57,852 nucleotides of DNA, taken from the NCBI RefSeq assembly GCF_021654135.1, contig NZ_JAKGSD010000052.1:1169-59020 (forward strand), written 5' to 3'. Shown here piece after piece: positions 42,686 to 51,093 of the stretch (position 1 is its first letter; each line of letters begins with the position of its first letter). The DNA is from Amycolatopsis tucumanensis. GTDB taxonomy: Bacteria; Actinomycetota; Actinomycetes; Mycobacteriales; Pseudonocardiaceae. The position numbers were made by a program, and so were the translations under genes. The notes beneath the pieces were generated by a model. It saw only the letters and a list, made by a program, of their open reading frames with translations, did no database searches and was not told the origin of the DNA.

Positions 42686-43924
42686 TCAGTTCGCGGGCAG
42701 GACCGCGTACTGGCGCACGTACAGGTCGGTGTAGGTGACCGGCCCGCGGGGGCCCGGCACCTTGTCCAGGTTGATGCCGGTCTCGGGCACGGCCAGCAGC
42801 TTGAAGCCGTCCAGCAGGCGGGTGGGCGCGTTCCAGAACACGCCGGTGCCGGTGTAGCCGTCGAGGAAGGCCGAGGCGGTTCCGGCGTCCTCGGTGGCGA
42901 TGCCCGCCGCCAGGCCGGAAGTCTGCTCGTTGGCGATCGACACCGCCTCGGTCACGTCGGCGACCTGCGCGACGGTCACCGTGGCCTCGTGGTCGGAGTC
43001 GAGCGCCCACTCGTAACCGATGGCGTGCTCGTGCGGCGGCAGCGAGGGCGTCACCTTCCGCTCGGCCAGCGCCTCGGAGATGACCGGCCACAGCTGGTCG
43101 TGCACCGCGGAGTGGATGAGCAGCAGGTTGAGGCGGTTGCAGACGCCCAGCCGGTCGAGGCTGTTGAACACCAGGTCGCGAACCTTGCCTGCGTCGGCAG
43201 CCTCGTCGATGTACAGCACGCCACCGCCGTCGGCGTGGGCGAGCGTGCGCACGCCGTGCTGGGCGGCCTCGAGCGCGAGCGCGCGGGTGCTCTCGCCGCT
43301 GCCGCGCAGGATGACCAGCGGCACCAGGTCCGGGAACCGCACCAGGGCGGCCGCGGCCTCCCGTTCGACGCGCGGCACCAGCTGCACGACGGCGGGGTCG
43401 ATGCCCGCGTCGGACAGCGCCGGGGCGATGACGACCTCCAGGAGCCGCTGGGCCGAGCCGAGCGCGGCCGAGCCGGTGCGCAGCACCCCGCCGTTGCGGG
43501 ACTTGACGAGCTGCGACGCCACGTCGACCGTCACGTTGGGCCGGGCCTCGTAGTTCGCGCCGATCACCCCGACCGGACGGCGCCGCTCGACGAGCCGCAG
43601 GCCGTCGGAGAGCTCCTTCACCGGGATCTCGCGCTCCCCGTGGGGCGAGCCGGCCAGCAGGCGCAGCTGCTCGGCCATGCCGGTGAGCCGCTCCTCGGTG
43701 ATCGTGAGGCGGTCGAGCAGTCCGGCGCTCATGCCTTCCTGCTGCGCCCGCGCCACGTCGGCCCGGTTGGCCTCCAGGACGCTTTCACGCGCGTCGAGGA
43801 GGCGGTTCGCCATGGCGGTCAGGGCCGCGTCGATGGCCTCGTCGGACGCGGTGGCCAACGACGGGGACGCCGCCTTGGCCGCCCGCGCGCACTCCTCAAC
43901 AGCCTTCGCCACCTCGTCGGACAC
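42686..43924 (-). CDS. proA: ProA-like glutamate-5-semialdehyde dehydrogenase
   Basis: A 412-aa aldehyde-dehydrogenase-fold protein aligned with gamma-glutamyl phosphate reductase: PVGVIGANYEARPNVTVDVA, the catalytic Cys in DRLGVCNRLNLLLI (about 264) and the C-terminal TGTGVFWNAPTRLLDGFK. GTG at 43924 has GGAGG 5 nt upstream; an in-frame GTG at 43936 lacks one. The TGSAALGSA and HADGGGVLYI segments differ from textbook ProA (HLDGICHVYV), and no proB is adjacent, so it could be a paralog. Confidence 0.78.
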   Translation of the reverse strand: MSDEVAKAVEECARAAKAASPSLATASDEAIDAALTAMANRLLDARESVLEANRADVARAQQEGMSAGLLDRLTITEERLTGMAEQLRLLAGSPHGEREIPVKELSDGLRLVERRRPVGVIGANYEARPNVTVDVASQLVKSRNGGVLRTGSAALGSAQRLLEVVIAPALSDAGIDPAVVQLVPRVEREAAAALVRFPDLVPLVILRGSGESTRALALEAAQHGVRTLAHADGGGVLYIDEAADAGKVRDLVFNSLDRLGVCNRLNLLLIHSAVHDQLWPVISEALAERKVTPSLPPHEHAIGYEWALDSDHEATVTVAQVADVTEAVSIANEQTSGLAAGIATEDAGTASAFLDGYTGTGVFWNAPTRLLDGFKLLAVPETGINLDKVPGPRGPVTYTDLYVRQYAVLPAN

Positions 43925-43975
43925 CGCTACCTCCACGCTGGGAACTGGGAGCCTCCAGTGTGCCGCACGGGCAGG

Positions 43976-44704
43976 TCAGGGCTGCAGCGCGGGTTCCAGC
44001 AGCCACGCGCCGCCGACGAAGAGACAAGTGACCGCGAGCACGCCGAGCATGAGCATCCACAGCGCCGCCGGCACACCGGTCAGCCGGGCGAGCTGGTCGG
44101 CGTCGGAGTCCCGCGCCGCGCCGCGCCGTCGCTTGATCTGCAGCTCGATGACCGGCCGCAGCCCGCCGAACAGCAGGAACCAGGTGATCAGGTAGATGAA
44201 CCACGCCTGGACCTGCGGCCCGGCGACGAGCGCGACCACCGCCAGCCCGGCGGCCGTGAGCACCACGGACAGCACGCCGTACGCGTTGCGGACCATGACC
44301 AGCACGCCGAGCAGCAGCAACGCGGCGAGCGCGAGCAGCACCGTGATGCGTCCCGCGGCCAGCAGGCTCGCGAAGGCCAGGCCGAGGATCCCGGGGGCCG
44401 GGTAGCCCGCGAGCGCGGTCAGGACCATGCCCGGCCCCTCGGGCTTGCCCCGCGAGACCGTGACGCCCGAGGTGTCCGAGTGGAGCTTGATGCCCTGCAA
44501 CCGGCGCCCGGCCAGCACCGCGATCAACGCGTGGCCCGCTTCGTGGACGATGGTGATCACGTTGCGGGCCATCCGCCAGGGCGCGCCGGACAACACCAGC
44601 AGGAGCGCCACACCACCGGTGACCAGCGGCACCGGGATGGACGGATCCGGCTGCGCCCCGAAGAGACCCGCCAGCACGTCGAGCTCTGCCGTCGCCTCGT
44701 TCAC
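43976..44704 (-). CDS. M50-family membrane metallopeptidase
   Basis: A 242-aa polytopic protein with the zinc motif VHEAGHALIAVLAGRR (about 55-70), several hydrophobic helices and a PAPGILGLAFASLL segment typical of the M50B-like actinobacterial group. GTG start at 44704. No PDZ domain is present, so it is unlike RseP. Possibly an intramembrane protease; substrate unknown. It sits 51 bp from the ProA-like gene on the same strand. Confidence 0.85.
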   Translation of the reverse strand: MNEATAELDVLAGLFGAQPDPSIPVPLVTGGVALLLVLSGAPWRMARNVITIVHEAGHALIAVLAGRRLQGIKLHSDTSGVTVSRGKPEGPGMVLTALAGYPAPGILGLAFASLLAAGRITVLLALAALLLLGVLVMVRNAYGVLSVVLTAAGLAVVALVAGPQVQAWFIYLITWFLLFGGLRPVIELQIKRRRGAARDSDADQLARLTGVPAALWMLMLGVLAVTCLFVGGAWLLEPALQP

Positions 44705-45170
44705 GCGCGAAGCTCACCACATGTGGAGTGCGCTCCCTGTTATCACCCCCATCGTGATCACAGCTCCTTCACTGGTAGTTGGGATGGGCGGGGCGGCGTG
44801 GTGCCGTTGTGGGGATGGCGCCGAAGCTGCCCCGCCGGGGGTTCCGCGGCTGAGCGAGACCGTCGGCTGAGCCGGCAACCGATGACACAGCCCGGCACCG
44901 CTGCGGCGCCCCAGCCGCGGGCAGGTGGCCTCCCGTTGGCGGAGTGGCCGGAGGGCTGCCGAGCGGGCACGGGGCCGGGCTGGGGCACCGGGCGACACCC
45001 GGCCGCTCAGCGGAGCGCCCGCGAGCGGGCACCGCACCCTGCGAGGTGCGGTGGTTTGGTTGCACCGCACGCGGGCGAGCGCCGGCACCGGGAGCCATCG
45101 ATGTCGCCACCGCGCCGGTGCCCGGTGCCGGCACCGGGCACCGAGCGCAGCGGCAGCGGCACCGGGCACG

Positions 45171-45226
45171 GGCACCGGACACCGGACACCGGACACCGGA
45201 CACCGGGCACCGGACACCGGGCACCG
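45171..45226. repeat. 7-bp tandem repeat, 8 copies
   Basis: Eight uninterrupted heptamers, GACACCG or GGCACCG, run from 45171 to 45226 (order G,A,A,A,A,G,A,G at the second position). Confidence 0.95.
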
Positions 45227-45245
45227 AAGGACGGCACCGAAGCAC

Positions 45246-45442
<197 letters not shown>

Positions 45443-45530
45443 GGCTCAGTGACCCACCCAGACCGCCGGAAGCGGGCGCCCGCTGTCGGGCGGGGCTGGG
45501 TGAGGGCTGGCGCGGGGAGGGCGGCCGGGC

Positions 45531-46478
45531 TCAGGCGGCTTGCGTCGGCGCCTTCTTCGTCGTCGCCGCTGCTGTGGGTTTCGGGCGGCGGTCGCGGGCC
45601 ACGCGGAACAGCAGGGCCGCCCAGCTGCGGTACGGGGCCCACGCGTCGGCGATCGACGTCAGTTCCGCAGGCGTTGCGGCGGGGCAGGTGTAGGCGTGGC
45701 GCATTTCCTCCAGCAGGTACCGCTCGTCGGCGGGGAAGACGTCCGGGTGCCCGGCACCGCGGATCAGGATCAGCTGCGCCGAGAACGCTCCGATGCCGGG
45801 CAAGGCCCGCAACGTCTCCAGGGCGTCGGCGGGGTCCGCGGCGCGCAGGGCGGCCGGGTCGAGGACGCCGGTCAGCGCGGCCTCGGCGACCACGCGCAGA
45901 CGGTCCACTTTGATCTCCGGCAGCCACGGCGGCGCGGGCATCTGCAGCAACTCCGCCGGCGCCGGGAACGACCACAACGGACGCCCATCCACATCCAGCT
46001 GCCTGCCGTGCAGTTCGGCGATCCGTTGCTTGAACAGAGCCGCCTGCGTGAACCGGATCCGCTGCCCGATGATCGCCCAGCAGGCGGCCTCGTACGGCGA
46101 CGTGAACAACACGGGACGCAACCCGGGATACCGCGCCTGTAACTCACCCACCACCGGATCACGCTCGCCGACCGCGGCGAAACCGGAGCCGTCCACGTCG
46201 AGCGACAGGATCCGCGCCACGTGCCGCGCGGCCTCGGCGACATCGGCTTCCCCCGCCACCACTGACACTTCGACCGATCCGGGCGCTCGTTGCCGCACCC
46301 GCACCCCGGTGTGCACCCACCCGCCCGGCAACGGGAAGGCGAACCGGAGCGTGCCCGGCTCCTCCGCCGCATCCGGTCGCGACGCGGGCGCGAACCCCTC
46401 CAGAAAACCGGCCGCCGCCGTGAGATCGAACGGCCCCGGCACGGCGATCTCGACGGTGCCCGCCACACTGCTCGTCAT
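45531..46478 (-). CDS. DNA-3-methyladenine glycosylase (AlkA-like, HhH-GPD)
   Basis: A 315-aa base-excision glycosylase with an N-terminal AlkA_N-like beta domain (about 1-105) and an HhH-GPD core: LRALPGIGAFSAQLILIRGA hairpin (about 215-235) followed by the catalytic Asp in GHPDVFPADE. C-terminal tail is Lys/Thr/Ala-rich. The ATG at 46478 has GGAGAG 6 nt upstream; the frame's earlier ATG lacks a site. Divergent from the erm leader with a 97-bp gap. Confidence 0.87.
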   Translation of the reverse strand: MTSSVAGTVEIAVPGPFDLTAAAGFLEGFAPASRPDAAEEPGTLRFAFPLPGGWVHTGVRVRQRAPGSVEVSVVAGEADVAEAARHVARILSLDVDGSGFAAVGERDPVVGELQARYPGLRPVLFTSPYEAACWAIIGQRIRFTQAALFKQRIAELHGRQLDVDGRPLWSFPAPAELLQMPAPPWLPEIKVDRLRVVAEAALTGVLDPAALRAADPADALETLRALPGIGAFSAQLILIRGAGHPDVFPADERYLLEEMRHAYTCPAATPAELTSIADAWAPYRSWAALLFRVARDRRPKPTAAATTKKAPTQAA

Positions 46479-46563
46479 CGTTGCTCTCCTTCGGTTGGAC
46501 GATGATGGGACGACGGTAGCGGGACCCACCGACAATTCCGGAAAAAGCAGTTGCCGGCCCCGC

Positions 46564-46569
46564 TACGGT
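46564..46569 (+). promoter_or_regulatory. Candidate -10 element (TACGGT) of the erm leader
   Basis: TACGGT ends 6 nt before the leader ATG at 46576, which would put the transcript start at the ATG and make the leader peptide leaderless. No good -35 is seen; an AT-rich GGAAAAA block lies about 20 bp upstream, where WhiB7-type promoters have one, but this is only suggestive. Confidence 0.35.
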
Positions 46570-46575
46570 GGAGCC

Positions 46576-46629
46576 ATGGGTACCTTGTTGCAGTCCTGCG
46601 TGGCGTTCGCCCGCTTGCGGCGCGCCTAA
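46576..46629 (+). CDS. Erm leader peptide with RLR arrest motif
   Basis: A 17-aa open frame, MGTLLQSCVAFARLRRA, ending 96 bp before the erm ATG. It carries Arg-Leu-Arg (residues 13-15), the RLR motif known from several erm leader peptides that arrest ribosomes when a macrolide occupies the exit tunnel. The RNA around it contains the pairing segments of a complete attenuator. Coding status is inferred from motif, position and RNA design. Confidence 0.8.
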   Translation: MGTLLQSCVAFARLRRA

Positions 46630-46720
46630 CGCAGCGGCTGCCTCGCACACCTCGGCTTTTCCAGCCACCACAACGCCAGTCGCTGCGTCATGAGCTCCTG
46701 CCCACTCTCATGACGTGGAG
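46591..46720 (+). promoter_or_regulatory. Four-segment translational attenuator of erm
   Basis: Segment 1 CAGTCCTGCGT (46591-46601, inside the leader ORF) pairs with segment 2 ACGCAGCGGCTG (46629-46640) with one bulged C. Segment 3 (46683-46694) pairs 12 bp with segment 4 (46707-46718), covering GTGG of the GTGGAG ribosome site. Alternatively segment 2 pairs 12 contiguous bp (one G-U) with CAGTCGCTGCGT (46677-46688), breaking the base of 3:4. A ribosome stalled at RLR would cover roughly 46600-46628, separating 1 from 2. Confidence 0.8.
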
Positions 46721-46725
46721 TACCC

Positions 46726-47505
46726 ATGCCCTCGGCACCTCGTGCCGGGCGGTCCGCCGGCGTGCATTTCCTTGCCACACCGGCGATCGCCGCACAGCTC
46801 GTCCAGTCCTGCGCCATCGGCGGCGACGATCTCGTCCTGGAGATCGGCGCCGGCCAGGGCGCCCTCACCCGCCACCTCGCCGCCACCGGCGCACGTGTTC
46901 TCGCTGTCGAGCGAGATGAACACTTCGTGCGCCGCTTGACCACCCGATTCGGTGATCGGCCGAACGTTCGCGTCGTGCACGCCGACGTCCGCGACATTCC
47001 CTTGCCGCGACGGCGGTTCCACCTCGTGGCCAACATCCCGTACGCGCTGTCGACCACCATCCTCCGCCGCGTCCTCACCGGCCACACGACGCTCCACCGC
47101 GCGGCGCTGCTCGTCGAATGGGGCTTCGCCAAACGGGTCTGCGCCAGCGTGCCCAGCCGGCTCGAACAAGCGTGGTGGGCCGCCCGTTTCGACCTCGAAC
47201 TGGTGTCCCGGGTCGGCGCGCGGCACTTCTCCCCGCCACCCCGCGTCGACTCCGCGCACCTGGCGATCCGCCGCAACGACTTCCCCCGATCGGCCGAACG
47301 AGCACTGTGGACGGTCCTGTCCACCGCCTACCGCCATCCCACCGCGCCGGCGCAGCTGCTGTTCGACCGGCGCGCCCTGCGCCACGTGGGAATCCAGCCG
47401 GCGGAGCCCGCGCGCACCGTCACGCCGCAGCGCTGGGCGCGCCTCGCCCGCCACCTGTCCCCCGGCCGCGCCTGGCCCGCCCTGCCGAAACGGATCCGCG
47501 ACTGA
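46726..47505 (+). CDS. erm: Erm-family 23S rRNA adenine-N6 methyltransferase
   Basis: A 259-aa methylase expected to modify A2058 of 23S rRNA and give macrolide-lincosamide-streptogramin resistance. SAM motif I VLEIGAGQGALTRHLA (about 37-52), acidic AVERDEH and the catalytic loop LVANIPYALST (about 104-114) are intact, and FSPPPRVDSAHLAI is typical of actinobacterial Erm. The ATG has GGAG 5 nt upstream, sequestered in the attenuator. KsgA/RsmA is the related alternative, but the leader and attenuator argue for Erm. The C-terminus is Arg/Pro-rich. Confidence 0.9.
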   Translation: MPSAPRAGRSAGVHFLATPAIAAQLVQSCAIGGDDLVLEIGAGQGALTRHLAATGARVLAVERDEHFVRRLTTRFGDRPNVRVVHADVRDIPLPRRRFHLVANIPYALSTTILRRVLTGHTTLHRAALLVEWGFAKRVCASVPSRLEQAWWAARFDLELVSRVGARHFSPPPRVDSAHLAIRRNDFPRSAERALWTVLSTAYRHPTAPAQLLFDRRALRHVGIQPAEPARTVTPQRWARLARHLSPGRAWPALPKRIRD

Positions 47506-47580
47506 GAACTCTCAGGAAATTCTTCTCAGGGGATTTCTGGGTTGCTCCACAGGATTCTCACAAGAACGGGGACGAACCTC

Positions 47581-48507
47581 ATGGGCATGAACGAGAACGA
47601 GTTCCGGGCGAGCCAGGCCGGCGGAGTCCCGCCGACCTACAGCCACCCCTACTACCAGCAGCCGGTCGCGGCCGCGCCGGTGCTCACGCCCCCGCGGCCC
47701 AAGAAGAAGCGCGTCGCCGCGCTCGTCACCGCCAGCACCCTCGCCGCGGCGGTCATCGGCGGCGCCAGCGGAGCCGCCATCGTGGGCCTCGACAGCGGAT
47801 CGCCGACCAGCTCGGCCGCCTCCGCCACCACGGTGTCCAGCACCACGAACACCGACGTCAGCGCCGTCGCCGCGAAGGTGCTGCCCAGCGTCGTGCAGGT
47901 CAACGTCACCACCCGCCAGGGCGAGGCGATCGGCTCCGGGGTCATCCTCAGCTCCGACGGCAAGATCCTCACCAACGCGCACGTCGTGTCCGACGCCGTG
48001 GGCGAGGTCACCATCACCCTCTCCGACGGCACCAAGTACCAGGCCAGCGTCGTCGGCGCCGACACCAAGGCCGACATCGCCGTCCTGCAAGCCGACGGGG
48101 CCAGCGGCCTCACCGCCGCCACCCTCGGCGACTCCAGCAAGGTGCAGGTCGGCGAAGAAGTCGTCGCCATCGGCTCCCCCGGCGGCCTGCAGAACACCGT
48201 CACCTCGGGCATCGTCAGCGCCCTCAACCGCGACCTCTCCGACATCTCCAGCGGCGAACCGGACACCCCCTTCGGGCAGACCGCCGACACCAGCAGCGAC
48301 AGCCCCAGCTACACCGCCATCCAAACCGACGCGTCCATCAACCAGGGCAACTCCGGCGGCCCGCTCGTCGACATGAACGGCGAGGTCATCGGCATCAACT
48401 CCGCCCTCTACAGCCCCTCGTCGACCTCCGCCGGATCGGTCGGCATCGGCTTCGCCATCCCCATCAACGACGCCAAAACGATCATCCAGCAGATCGAGAA
48501 CAACTGA
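47581..48507 (+). CDS. Membrane-anchored trypsin-like serine protease (HtrA-like, no PDZ)
   Basis: A 308-aa protein with a short Pro-rich cytosolic N-terminus, one transmembrane helix (VAALVTASTLAAAVIGG, about 41-57), a Ser/Thr linker and a chymotrypsin-fold domain. Catalytic His lies in LTNAHVV, Asp in KADIAVLQ and Ser in NQGNSGGPL. Unlike DegP it ends without a PDZ domain. Start ATG 47581 (47587 also possible). Inferred role: envelope protein quality control or regulated proteolysis. A strong hairpin follows. Confidence 0.9.
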   Translation: MGMNENEFRASQAGGVPPTYSHPYYQQPVAAAPVLTPPRPKKKRVAALVTASTLAAAVIGGASGAAIVGLDSGSPTSSAASATTVSSTTNTDVSAVAAKVLPSVVQVNVTTRQGEAIGSGVILSSDGKILTNAHVVSDAVGEVTITLSDGTKYQASVVGADTKADIAVLQADGASGLTAATLGDSSKVQVGEEVVAIGSPGGLQNTVTSGIVSALNRDLSDISSGEPDTPFGQTADTSSDSPSYTAIQTDASINQGNSGGPLVDMNGEVIGINSALYSPSSTSAGSVGIGFAIPINDAKTIIQQIENN

Positions 48508-48512
48508 CACAC

Positions 48513-48545
48513 CGGAACGGGCCGCGGTCGGGGCGGCCCGTTCCG
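48513..48545 (+). terminator. 13-bp hairpin terminator
   Basis: CGGAACGGGCCGC (48513-48525) pairs perfectly with GCGGCCCGTTCCG (48533-48545) across 7 nt, just after the protease stop. Confidence 0.8.
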
Positions 48546-48590
48546 CTGTGCCGGGCGGTCCCCGAGCGCGGCCCGCGTTAGGGTTTCCCG

Positions 48591-49199
48591 GTGACCGACC
48601 GTCTTGTCTGGATCGACTGCGAAATGACAGGGCTGGACCTCGCGAAGGACGCCCTGATCGAAATCGCCGCCCTGGTGACCGACGCCGACCTCAACATCCT
48701 CGGCGACGGCCTCGACATCGTCATCCACGCCGATGACGACACCCTCGCCGGCATGCCCGACGTCGTGCGCGAAATGCACGCCAAATCCGGGCTCACCGAC
48801 GAGGTCCGCCGCTCCGTCACCACCCTCGAGGAAGCCGAACAACGCGTCCTCGACTACATCCGGGCCCACGTCCCCGAACCCAACAGCGCGCCGCTCGCAG
48901 GCAACTCGATCGCCACCGACCGCGGCTTCATCGCCCGCGACATGCCCGCCCTCGACGCCCACCTGCACTACCGCATGGTCGACGTGTCCTCGGTCAAGGA
49001 ACTCGTCCGCCGCTGGTACCCGCGCGTCTACTACGCCAAGCCCGAGAAAGGCCTCGCCCACCGGGCCCTCGCCGACATCAAGGAATCCATCAGCGAACTC
49101 GACTACTACCGGCGCACCGCGTTCGTGCCCATGCCAGGGCCCAGCAGCGACGACGCCCGCGCCGCGGCCGCCGAAGTGCAGCGCAAACACAGCAACTGA
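48591..49199 (+). CDS. orn: Oligoribonuclease
   Basis: A 202-aa DEDDh 3'-5' exoribonuclease that degrades 2-5 nt RNA and pGpG-type dinucleotides. LVWIDCEMTGLD carries the first Asp/Glu pair (about 9-11). NSIATDRGFIARDMP and AHRALADIKESI supply the remaining Asp and His. GTG start at 48591, length standard. tRNA-His lies 72 bp downstream, the usual arrangement in actinobacteria. Confidence 0.95.
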   Translation: MTDRLVWIDCEMTGLDLAKDALIEIAALVTDADLNILGDGLDIVIHADDDTLAGMPDVVREMHAKSGLTDEVRRSVTTLEEAEQRVLDYIRAHVPEPNSAPLAGNSIATDRGFIARDMPALDAHLHYRMVDVSSVKELVRRWYPRVYYAKPEKGLAHRALADIKESISELDYYRRTAFVPMPGPSSDDARAAAAEVQRKHSN

Positions 49200-49271
49200 C
49201 CCCCCGCGAGGCCCCCGCGACGGGCACGCTACGATATCCCGGCTGGTGGCGATCGCAAGACGCCCCACGTG

Positions 49272-49347
49272 GTGGGTGTAGCTCAGCTGGTAGAGCACCT
49301 GGTTGTGGTCCAGGAAGTCGCGGGTTCAAGTCCCGTCACTCACCCCA
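49272..49347 (+). tRNA. tRNA-His (GTG anticodon)
   Basis: Cloverleaf by eye: acceptor GTGGGTG/CACTCAC, anticodon arm CCTGG-TTGTGGT-CCAGG, T-arm with GGTTCAAGTCC. CCA is encoded (49345-49347). The G at 49271 would be the G-1 of tRNA-His, opposite C73. Confidence 0.95.
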
Positions 49348-49623
49348 ATGGCCCCACCCTGCTCGGTCGCTTCGCGGCCTCGCCGGGTGGGGTTCGTCAT
49401 TTCGTCCCGGGGCCGAGCCCCCGGGCCCCCACGGTGCGAGCTCCTCACCCTGGCGAGCGCTGGGCACGAAGGGCGGGGACCAGCGTGTGCCCCTACTCGG
49501 TCGCTGCGCGACCTCGTGGGGATTGGTGACCCTCCGCACCTTGTCTCGTTAGGTCGCCTTGCGTGGGGGGTGGGCCCAGCCCCGCTGTCGCTGGCTTGCG
49601 GGACTGGGGCCTGGGTTGGGCTG

Positions 49624-50814
49624 TCAGCTTGTTGTGGGGGTTGTCCAGGCTGACCAGGGGAGTTGCCAGACCGACCAGCCGTCCGTCGGCTCCAGGGGCT
49701 GGCCGCCGCTGTTGGAGACCGTGAACAGGTCGCCCTTCTTCGACAGGTCCATCAGCCACTTCGCGTTGTCGGTCGACAAGTTGATGCAGCCGTGGCTCAC
49801 GTTCCGCCGCCCCTGCGAACCCACCGACCACGGCGCCGAGTGGTAGAAGATCCCGCTGTTCGACAAACGCACCGCGTACTGCACGAACGTCCGGTAACCA
49901 CCAGGCGTGTCCGCGGGAACGCCGTACGTGCCCGAGTCCATCGTGTAGCCCACGTGCTCGCTCATCACCGTGTACGTCCCCACCGGCGTGGTGTTCCCCG
50001 GCTTGCCCATCGAGATCGGCATCGACCGCACCTCGGCGCCGTTCACCAACACCCTCGCCTGGTGCGAACCACCATCGGCGAGCACCTCCACCCGGTCGCC
50101 CACCGTGATCTTCGCCGCACGGTCCTCCAGCCCGTACGCCCCGCCGCCCAGCGACTTCCCGTAGATCGCGGCGTCCACCGAGATCTTCGTGCCCGGCACC
50201 CAGTAGTCCTTCGGCCGCCAGATCAGCTGGCTGTCACTCATCCAACGGAACGCGCCCTCGGTGACCGGCTCCGTCACCACCTTCACCGCCCGCTCCGCCG
50301 CCGCCCGGTCCGCCACCTTCGAGTTGAAGGTGAAGATCAACGGCATCCCGACCCCGACCGTCTCCCCGTCCTGCATGTTCAACGAGACGGAGATGGTCTT
50401 CCGCGGCTTCGCGACGGTGGTGAACGTCGAGGTCGACGTCACCTGCTTGCCGTCGGCGCCAACCGCCACGGCGGTCAACGTGTACTGCTTGCCGTAGCCG
50501 AGCCCGTCCGCGAACTCCCACGACGAACCATCCGCCGACAGCGCGCCGGGCACGGCCTCACCCTCGGGGTTGCGCAGCGTGACCTCGGTCAACCTGCCGT
50601 CGGCAACCTTCACCGAAACGGGTTCCCCCGGCGCGACGTCAGCGGCGCCCGACGAGGGCACGACCGCGAGCGACGCCGGACGGGCGGCTTCGGCCGACTG
50701 CGACGCAGGCGCCTCCTGCCCGCCACCACCCGGCTCCGTCGTGCAGCCGGCCAGCAGCCCAGCCGCCAGCACCAGGCAAGCCCATCTGCCCGCCACCACC
50801 GAACGCCGCATCAT
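49624..50814 (-). CDS. L,D-transpeptidase lipoprotein with Ig-like domains
   Basis: A 396-aa cell-wall cross-linking enzyme like mycobacterial LdtMt2. Lipobox LAGC (Cys about 24), two Ig-like beta domains (about 50-250), and a YkuD catalytic domain with FYHSAPWSVGSQG and the active-site NVSHGCINLS (Cys about 356). It forms 3-3 peptidoglycan links outside the membrane. ATG at 50814 or the adjacent one at 50811. Monocistronic, between two tRNA genes. Confidence 0.93.
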   Translation of the reverse strand: MMRRSVVAGRWACLVLAAGLLAGCTTEPGGGGQEAPASQSAEAARPASLAVVPSSGAADVAPGEPVSVKVADGRLTEVTLRNPEGEAVPGALSADGSSWEFADGLGYGKQYTLTAVAVGADGKQVTSTSTFTTVAKPRKTISVSLNMQDGETVGVGMPLIFTFNSKVADRAAAERAVKVVTEPVTEGAFRWMSDSQLIWRPKDYWVPGTKISVDAAIYGKSLGGGAYGLEDRAAKITVGDRVEVLADGGSHQARVLVNGAEVRSMPISMGKPGNTTPVGTYTVMSEHVGYTMDSGTYGVPADTPGGYRTFVQYAVRLSNSGIFYHSAPWSVGSQGRRNVSHGCINLSTDNAKWLMDLSKKGDLFTVSNSGGQPLEPTDGWSVWQLPWSAWTTPTTS

Positions 50815-50987
50815 GCCCCCAATCAGGTGAAGATCGCCCGCTTCGTTCTCCTGCTCCCAGTCTGCCCGATCTTCGCGCCCACAGGGGCCAGACCTGCCAA
50901 AACGTGATTGGGGACCCTCCGTGAAGGGACCCTCGGAGGCGTGCTAATCTTTTCTTCGTCGCCAGGGAGACCAGGCGGCCGGAGCAA

Positions 50988-51060
<73 letters not shown>

Positions 51061-51066
51061 CAGTCA

Positions 51067-51093
51067 CCCCAGGTCCTAGGGCCTGGGGTTTTT
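51067..51093 (+). terminator. Rho-independent terminator of tRNA-Lys
   Basis: CCCCAGG (51067-51073) pairs with CCTGGGG (51082-51088), followed by TTTTT (51089-51093). It overlaps the 3' end of the convergent integrase frame. Confidence 0.85.

Noticed and set aside
46726..47505. KsgA/RsmA 16S dimethylase instead of Erm
   Set aside because: C-terminal segment, leader peptide and attenuator fit Erm; housekeeping ksgA is not expected behind an RLR attenuator.
47500..47540. Terminator after erm from CTGAG/CTCAG and TGAGAA/TTCTCA repeats
   Set aside because: Short arms, several competing pairings and overlap with the stop codon; not convincing enough to list.
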